Assembly: GCA_964390645.1 (NCBI GenBank)
Contig: CAYMLL010000061.1
Span: forward strand, 1-29,436
From: CAYMLL01 sp964390645
Lineage (GTDB): Bacteria > Planctomycetota > UBA8108
Length of the DNA: 29,436 nt
Direction of reading: 5' to 3'
Position 1 is the first letter of the stretch, and each line of letters opens with the position of its first letter. Shown one piece after another: positions 24,658 through 29,436 of the stretch. Both the position numbers and the translations under genes were made by a program. A model generated the notes under the pieces. The model searched no databases. It had not been told where the DNA came from and was given only the letters and a program-made list of their open reading frames with translations.

Positions 24658-26544
24658 GTGGGCGCAAAGAAGAGTTATCGTGAGCTGACGCCGGCCTCGG
24701 TCGTCGGAGGAGTCCTCGTCGGCATCGTCCTGAACGTCGGCATCTCCTTCGCCGGTCTGCAGATCGGCTTCGGAATCGTCGGGTCCGCCGTGGCCGCGGT
24801 TCTCGGCTTCGGGGTCCTGCGCGGCCTGCTGCGACGCGGGGAGATTCTCGAGGTCAACATTTTTCAGACCGTCGCGTCCGGCGTCAACATCGTCAACGCC
24901 GGTATCATCTTCACTCTGCCCGTGCTCTTTCTCATGGGTCTCGAGGACCGGATCGACTACACGTCGGTCATCCTCGCCGCCATCGCGGGCTCGCTGCTCG
25001 GCGTCATGCTGATCATCCCGCTGCGCAAGCAGGTGATCGACTTCGAGCGCCTGCGCTTCCCCGAAGGCACAGCCGTCGCGACCATCCTCAGGTCGCCCGG
25101 TGCCGGCGTCGAGAAGGCGCGCCTTCTGCTGCTCGGTGTCCTCATCAGCGCCCTGCTGACGCTGGCGACGACCCTGGAGTGGCTCCCGGGGGTGGTCAAC
25201 TTCGGCGAGTTCCTCGGGATCCCATCCGGCATTCGCCTGGTCTTCGCGGTCCATGCCCTGAGCCTCGGCGCCGGCTACCTTGCCGGACGACCCGGGCTGG
25301 TGATTCTCTACGGCTCCGCGCTCAACTTCTGGTTTCTCATCCCTCTGTGTCTCACGCTCCGGTGGCTGCCGGATGCGCTCGGAGCCGGGTTTCCCGACTT
25401 CGCGCCCTTCGCCGGCGACGATGCCTCCGACTACGTGCGGGCCGACGAGTTCGCGGGACAGTTCCGCAAGAACGTCGCCAACCGTGTCGGCATCGGCATG
25501 ATCCTCGGTGGCGCGGTCGCGGGAATCGCCGTCGCGCTGCCGGCGCTGAAGGCAGCACTCGGCAGCCTCAAGGGTTCCCGTGCCGGTGACGGACCGGACG
25601 ACGAGATGTCGCTGCGCTTCCTGTCGATCGGCACGGCTGCCGGACTCGGGCTGCTCTTCACCGCGACACTGCTCTCCGGGGGCGAGCATGTCAGCGTCGG
25701 CCAGGCCCTCGTCGTGACGATCGTCGCCGGTGTCTGGCTATGGCTGGCGGGGCTCGTCGTCGCGCAGACGACCGGCCGCACCGACTGGTCACCGCTCTCG
25801 GGGCTCTCTCTGATCGCGGTGACGATCCTCGTCGGCATCCTCGGGAACTCGATGGAGGTCCTGCCGACGGTGATCACGGTCGGCGCCGCGACCTGCGTCG
25901 CCACGGCCATGTGCGCCGATATGATGGCGGACCTCAAGACGGGCTACCTGATCGGCGGGCGCCCGCGCCTGCAGCAGCTGGCCCAGATCTCGATCTGCTG
26001 GATCGGGCCGGCCGTCGCGGTCGGCACCGTCATCCTGCTCTGGAACGTCTACGCATTCGGTGACAGGCAGTCCGAGATTCTCTACGAACGAGATCGGCAG
26101 GTCGCCGTCGAGGCCGGACCCGCCGCCCTCGCGGAGTTCGAAGGGTCCGGACGCTCGCCGGAGAAGCTCCCCGACGGCGTGCCCTCCCTGGGAGCGCCGC
26201 AGGCGGCTGCGCTGAGGAGCGTCATAGAGACCTTCCAGAAGGACCTGTCGGACATTCCGCTCGGCCGCTACGCCGCCGGCGCGCTGATCGGGCTTATCGC
26301 CTCGATGATCTTCGGTCCGGGTGTCGGCGTCATGGTCGGGCTGTCGCTGTATTTGCCGTTCTTCTACACCATCGTGTTCGGCATGGGCGGCATCCTGAAC
26401 ATCATCGTCCGGAGGTGGTACGGCGATCGCCTCGCCGAGGACAAGGGAGTGCCCATCGCCGCCGGTCTCATCGTCGGAACGGCTCTGGTCGAGGTCGTCC
26501 ACGCGCTCGGACAGGTCCTCGAGAGCTCGCTCGGAGGCGAATGA
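24658..26544 (+). CDS. OPT-family oligopeptide/metal-chelate transporter
   Basis: This is a polytopic membrane protein of 628 residues with about 14 hydrophobic segments. It has the OPT-family features: SFAGLQIGFGIVGSAVAAV in the first helices, the conserved block RFPEGTAVATILRS (about 133-146) and a helix-rich C-terminal half (GPGVGVMVGLSLYLPFFYT). OPT proteins are proton-coupled symporters for small peptides or metal chelates. The prokaryotic members are mostly uncharacterised, so the substrate is open. The start is a GTG at 24658, with GGAG about 4 nt upstream, just after the 23-bp repeat. The stop overlaps the ATG of the next gene (ATGA at 26541-26544), so the two are translated together. 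Confidence 0.92.
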   Translation: MGAKKSYRELTPASVVGGVLVGIVLNVGISFAGLQIGFGIVGSAVAAVLGFGVLRGLLRRGEILEVNIFQTVASGVNIVNAGIIFTLPVLFLMGLEDRIDYTSVILAAIAGSLLGVMLIIPLRKQVIDFERLRFPEGTAVATILRSPGAGVEKARLLLLGVLISALLTLATTLEWLPGVVNFGEFLGIPSGIRLVFAVHALSLGAGYLAGRPGLVILYGSALNFWFLIPLCLTLRWLPDALGAGFPDFAPFAGDDASDYVRADEFAGQFRKNVANRVGIGMILGGAVAGIAVALPALKAALGSLKGSRAGDGPDDEMSLRFLSIGTAAGLGLLFTATLLSGGEHVSVGQALVVTIVAGVWLWLAGLVVAQTTGRTDWSPLSGLSLIAVTILVGILGNSMEVLPTVITVGAATCVATAMCADMMADLKTGYLIGGRPRLQQLAQISICWIGPAVAVGTVILLWNVYAFGDRQSEILYERDRQVAVEAGPAALAEFEGSGRSPEKLPDGVPSLGAPQAAALRSVIETFQKDLSDIPLGRYAAGALIGLIASMIFGPGVGVMVGLSLYLPFFYTIVFGMGGILNIIVRRWYGDRLAEDKGVPIAAGLIVGTALVEVVHALGQVLESSLGGE

Positions 26545-27122
26545 TGACGACGCGAACCGCTCTCCTCTTCACCGCCACCGCCGGGTTCTGTGTCGCCACG
26601 CTGGGCGCCGCCGGCCTGCAGGACGTCGACACTCTGATGTCGTGGCGAACCGGCGCACCGACGCCCCGCGCTTTCTGGCCGCTCGTCCTCGTCGTCGTCG
26701 GGCTGGTGACGCTGATCGTCTCCGGCGTCGCGACCCGGACGAAAGGAACATCCGCGGCCGGCAACGCCCGAGACGTCGGCGACCTGCACGACGAGTACGA
26801 CGGCCTCCTTGCACTGGTCGCCGCCAAGGTCGACGAGCTGCTGGACGACGCACCCGACCTCGATCGGGAGCAGATGCTCCACCGTCTCGACGCGATCAGC
26901 GAGCGCGATTTCTTCGCGCTCACCTCGCGACACGAGGAGATCGCCGCCGTTCTCGGTTTCACCGGATACGCGCGGGTCTGGGACGGCGTCGCGACAGCCG
27001 AGCGCTATCTCGCCCGCGCCTGGAGCCTCACGACCGACGGCCACCAAGAGGCCGCCGTCGAGACGCTGCCCGTCGTGCAGTCCCGCCTCGCCGAAGCTCG
27101 CAAGTCCCTCTCCGAGGTCTGA
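26541..27122 (+). CDS. Small two-helix membrane protein, translationally coupled to the OPT transporter
   Basis: The protein has 193 residues and starts at the ATG that overlaps the OPT stop; AGG lies 3 nt upstream. It has two hydrophobic helices, at about 6-25 and 45-63, separated by about 20 residues (SWRTGAPTPRAFW). A charged, helical C-terminal domain of about 125 residues follows (DLHDEYDGLLALVAAKVDEL, DREQMLHRLDAISERDFFAL). I do not recognise a family. The overlap and co-orientation make it a candidate accessory subunit or regulator of the transporter. The C-terminal domain is probably cytosolic, given the basic residues after the second helix (ATRTKG). Confidence 0.8.
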   Translation: MMTTRTALLFTATAGFCVATLGAAGLQDVDTLMSWRTGAPTPRAFWPLVLVVVGLVTLIVSGVATRTKGTSAAGNARDVGDLHDEYDGLLALVAAKVDELLDDAPDLDREQMLHRLDAISERDFFALTSRHEEIAAVLGFTGYARVWDGVATAERYLARAWSLTTDGHQEAAVETLPVVQSRLAEARKSLSEV

Positions 27123-27180
27123 GGCCGAGACCACCGTCTCCCGGGCCGGCTTCCCACGCAGAGGCAGCCGTGAATTAGCG

Positions 27181-27198
27181 GACGCAGTGGACGCAGTG
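27181..27198. repeat. 9-bp direct repeat GACGCAGTG x2
   Basis: Two adjacent copies of GACGCAGTG (27181-27189 and 27190-27198) in the spacer before the HAMP-like gene. Short and of unknown meaning. Confidence 0.7.
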
Positions 27199-27233
27199 GT
27201 GTTCAGATCGCCGAAAGAGCCGGCCGATACTGA

Positions 27234-27271
27234 AAGGAAGAATATACGTCTTCCTTCGCGGGAATCCCGCG
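27234..27271 (+). terminator. Two adjacent hairpins in the 27123-27320 spacer
   Basis: AAGGAAGA (27234-27241) pairs with TCTTCCTT (27249-27256) around a 7-nt loop. Immediately after it, CGCGGG (27257-27262) pairs with CCCGCG (27266-27271) around AAT. The tandem stems could end transcription of the OPT operon or form a leader structure for the next gene, which starts 50 bp downstream. There is no T-run, so either reading is an inference. Confidence 0.4.
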
Positions 27272-27320
27272 CGAGTGACTAGTTCCGAAGAACAGCCGCC
27301 AGAAAGAGCAGACAAGACCG

Positions 27321-27941
27321 ATGGCCAAATCCACTCTCAACCGACGTCGCGGCCAGTGGTCCCCGGGCTCGTTCCAGATCCGGGTGCTGTTGACCACATT
27401 CTCTCTGACGGCCATCGTCCTGGGCTTCGGGATCTTTTCGAGTCTGCGCGGTCTTCTCGATCTGCAGACGCGAATCGGCACGGTCTCGGCGCCCTTCCTC
27501 GAGATGCTGACACAAGAATTCGTCACGCAGACGCTGGTCGCGGGCGTGGCCACGGTGCTCCTCTCGCTGTCAGCCGCCCTCGCCTACTTCGGATTCGCCG
27601 GCCCCATCCACGCGGTGCGTCAGTACTTTCGCAGACTCTCCGTCGGTCGCTGGGATGTCCATTGCCAGATACGAGAAAACGACTCGCTCCACGACATCAA
27701 GGACTCCGTGAACGAGGCTCTCGACGGCATGCGCTCGCTGCTTCGTGGTCAGCACAACGTCCTCTCGAAGGCTCGCGAGTTGCTCGACGAAGCCTGGTCG
27801 GACGACGAGAGAGTCGAGAACCTTACCGACCAGATGAGCGCGGTCGCAGCGGAGTACGAGCGGCGTCTGGGGAATCCGAACGCCACCCGACAGGAGATCG
27901 AGGAGTCCGCCGCCAGGCTCACTGGCGAGATGACGGGCTGA
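27321..27941 (+). CDS. HAMP-domain-like inner-membrane protein without an output domain
   Basis: The protein has 206 residues. Membrane helices lie at about 19-41 and 69-92, with a short extracytoplasmic stretch of some 27 residues between them. GFAGPIHAVRQYFRRLSVGR then begins a HAMP-like region (about 92-145, the Pro after the second helix being typical), followed by a helical tail of about 60 residues (SKARELLDEAW, AAEYERRL). In chemoreceptors and histidine kinases HAMP passes a signal to a kinase or methyl-accepting domain, but here nothing follows. It may be a stand-alone regulator or part of a complex. The ATG at 27321 is preceded by AGAAAGAG about 13 nt away, so the ribosome site is poor. 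Its TGA directly abuts the stop of the convergent hydrolase gene. Confidence 0.78.
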   Translation: MAKSTLNRRRGQWSPGSFQIRVLLTTFSLTAIVLGFGIFSSLRGLLDLQTRIGTVSAPFLEMLTQEFVTQTLVAGVATVLLSLSAALAYFGFAGPIHAVRQYFRRLSVGRWDVHCQIRENDSLHDIKDSVNEALDGMRSLLRGQHNVLSKARELLDEAWSDDERVENLTDQMSAVAAEYERRLGNPNATRQEIEESAARLTGEMTG

Positions 27942-28856
27942 TCAGCGCTTCGCGCCCAGATTCTCGCGGAAGAAGTCGACGAGCAGTTCGCGGGCGGGCC
28001 CATCCAGCACGCGCAGATGCTCGGCGCCCTCGACGATCTCGAGCCGCTTCGGCCCCACCACGGCGTCGTGAACCGCTCGACCGTTGTCGACCGAGACGAC
28101 CTGATCGCCCGATCCGTGCAGAACGAGGACCGGGATCGACCCGAGCCGGTCGATGGACTGTCCCGGGCTGTGCTCGTTCGAGATCAGCAGCCAGGCGAAC
28201 GGGTAGGTGAAAACCGTCCCGCCCAACGTGTCGTTGGCAACATCGCGGTACCAGAGAAACGTGCTGTCGACCGCGACGGCGCGAACGCCGTCTCGCGAGC
28301 CCTCGCCGAGCGCCGCGCGCCCGCACGCCCCTCCGAGACTCTGGCCGAGGACGACGATACGGGTGGCGTCGACACCGTCGCGACCGCGCACGTACTGCAG
28401 CGCCGCGACCGAGTCACGGTGAATCCCTTCCCGGTCCGGCTTGCCGTCCGACTTCCCGTACCCGCGATAATCAAACACGAAGACGTTGAATCCGCGCGCC
28501 GTCAGCCAGTCGACCGCACGCACGTGACTCGTCAGGTTCTGCGCGTTGCCGTGAAAGTGGACGACGGTGCCGACCGGGTCGCCTGGCGTCAACGACTCCA
28601 GGAACCAGCCATGAAGGCGCGTGCCGTCCCCGCTCCGGAAGAACACCTCGTGAGAGGCGCTCGCCAGCTGCGACCGGGTCGTGTAGGTGCGAGCGTCCGG
28701 GTGATAGAAGAGATGGTTGCAGCCGATGAGCTTGGCCATGAGGATCATCGCCGGGTAGACGATCAGCCGCTGCCAGAACCGGCGCCGACGCCGACGGGCG
28801 AGTGCCGCGTCGTGGTCGATCGTCGACGGCGGGGTCGGTTCAAGCTCTTCCTTCAT
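27942..28856 (-). CDS. Alpha/beta-hydrolase, probable lipoprotein
   Basis: The protein has 304 residues. The catalytic triad is visible as Ser173 in GQSLGG, Asp251 in HGSGDQVV and His280 in EGAEH, and HFHGNAQN (100-107) is the oxyanion-hole motif of the serine aminopeptidase/esterase-like branch. A basic start (RRRRRRFWQR) is followed by a hydrophobic segment ending LIGC (43-46), a lipobox-like sequence, and then NHLFYHPD, a pattern common in lipoprotein hydrolases (GC...FYPD). It is therefore probably anchored to the envelope facing outward, although the long n-region is unusual. The substrate is unknown. The ATG at 28856 has no clear ribosome site; the longer open frame to 29111 overlaps the divergent decarboxylase gene and is rejected. 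Confidence 0.9.
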   Translation of the reverse strand: MKEELEPTPPSTIDHDAALARRRRRRFWQRLIVYPAMILMAKLIGCNHLFYHPDARTYTTRSQLASASHEVFFRSGDGTRLHGWFLESLTPGDPVGTVVHFHGNAQNLTSHVRAVDWLTARGFNVFVFDYRGYGKSDGKPDREGIHRDSVAALQYVRGRDGVDATRIVVLGQSLGGACGRAALGEGSRDGVRAVAVDSTFLWYRDVANDTLGGTVFTYPFAWLLISNEHSPGQSIDRLGSIPVLVLHGSGDQVVSVDNGRAVHDAVVGPKRLEIVEGAEHLRVLDGPARELLVDFFRENLGAKR

Positions 28857-28872
28857 GATCGATTCTGGCCAC

Positions 28873-28885
28873 CGAACGCGGTTCG
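28873..28885. promoter_or_regulatory. Small inverted repeat in a divergent spacer, possible operator
   Basis: CGAAC-GCG-GTTCG (28873-28885) is centred in the 47-bp gap between the hydrolase and decarboxylase starts. Five-bp half-sites are short and may be chance. Confidence 0.25.
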
Positions 28886-28903
28886 ATGATAATCGCCTCT
28901 CCG

Positions 28904-29436
28904 ATGACCGGAAGCAACGACTCTCTGGGGAACGACGCCACGTTCCCGGATCTCGACACCAGCCCCGACGACCTCCAGCTTCTCCTGAGCGAGGTCGGCG
29001 AGCGGATTGCCGGTTTCGTACGGACCATCGGCGAGCAGCCGACACAGGCCTCCGACCGATTCGACCCGAACGCGTCGTGGCTCGACGATCCGCTTCCTCA
29101 GGAAGCCACACCGGCGAAGGCGATTCTCGACCTCCTCTTCAACGAGGTCATCCCCTGCGCCTACAATCCCGCCAGCCCGGGCTACCTCGCGTACGTTCCG
29201 GGCGGGGGGATCTTCTCGGCCGCCCTCGGCGAGCTCGTCGCCGGTGTCGTCAACCGCTACACGGGACTCTGGATCTCCGCGCCGGGACCGGTGGAGCTCG
29301 AGACGCAGGCGCTGCGCTGGCTGGCGGAGGTGATGGGTATGCCGGAAGGCACGCTCGGAGTACTCACGTCCGGCACATCGACCTCGACGCTGCTGGCTCT
29401 CATAGCGGCGAGGGAAAAACACCTCGGCGATGACAT
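28904..29436 (+). CDS. Group II PLP-dependent decarboxylase (aromatic amino acid decarboxylase-like), 3'-partial
   Basis: The first 177 residues of a pyridoxal-phosphate decarboxylase; the frame runs off the right edge without a stop. Typical N-terminal blocks of the family are present: NPASPGYLAYVPGGGIFSAA (PxFFGY region), LGELVAGVVNRYTGLWISAP, ELETQALRWLAEVMGMP and GVLTSGTSTSTLLALIAAR, the last being the cofactor-phosphate loop (TSGGS in most members, TSGTS here). The catalytic Lys and the His stacking on PLP lie beyond the window. The substrate class (aromatic amino acid, glutamate, diaminobutyrate) cannot be decided from this part. Two in-frame ATGs are possible, at 28904 (MTGSND) and 28886 (MIIASP); neither has a clear ribosome site. 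It is transcribed divergently from the hydrolase gene. Confidence 0.87.
   Translation, partial: MTGSNDSLGNDATFPDLDTSPDDLQLLLSEVGERIAGFVRTIGEQPTQASDRFDPNASWLDDPLPQEATPAKAILDLLFNEVIPCAYNPASPGYLAYVPGGGIFSAALGELVAGVVNRYTGLWISAPGPVELETQALRWLAEVMGMPEGTLGVLTSGTSTSTLLALIAAREKHLGDD

Overview
The window is GC-rich bacterial chromosome, most probably from a planctomycete. The sequence shows a heme-motif/LamG/DUF1549-DUF1553 protein followed by a DUF1501 protein, a secreted PQQ-type beta-propeller with the DWPQW start of its mature region, a Tat-exported TIM-barrel isomerase and a scrap of a PVC-type cytochrome. These families are characteristic of Planctomycetota and relatives. The lineage is inferred from gene content only. 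No rRNA, tRNA, CRISPR array, insertion sequence or phage gene was seen.

Layout. (1) 1-678 (+): a VanX-like D,D-dipeptidase whose frame is open at the left edge. (2) 4117-970 (-): a two-gene operon of a secreted PQQ-type propeller and an SMP-30/FGE-like fusion, with a good sigma70-like promoter near 4202-4230. (3) 4118-5052: a long spacer with one coding-like fragment. (4) 5053-9761 (+): the DUF1549/LamG/DUF1553 gene and the DUF1501 gene, the latter broken by a 10-N assembly gap. (5) 20927-9940 (-): a six-gene run with very tight junctions. It encodes a TPR protein, ExbB/TolQ, ExbD/TolR, a 1349-residue envelope protein, a eukaryotic-type S-adenosylmethionine decarboxylase and a spermidine synthase. 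(6) 22342-21182 (-): a DUF1624 membrane protein. (7) 22343-23641: a gene-poor stretch with one small putative gene and a cytochrome remnant. (8) 23642-27941 (+): an isomerase, an OPT transporter overlapping a small membrane protein, and a HAMP-like membrane protein. (9) 28856-27942 (-): an alpha/beta-hydrolase lipoprotein, divergent from a truncated group II PLP decarboxylase that runs off the right edge.

The most interesting part is region 5. The ExbB/ExbD pair can supply proton-motive-force energy. The 1349-residue protein combines a TolB-like PD40 propeller, a TonB/TolA-like membrane helix with an intramembrane histidine, a linker of roughly 540 residues and a C-terminal alpha/alpha-toroid domain. 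With the TPR protein this looks like a Tol/Ton-type envelope machine with the TolB and TolA roles fused in one chain. The last two genes of the run would make spermidine. The decarboxylase belongs to the class normally found in eukaryotes, and its self-cleavage site is intact.
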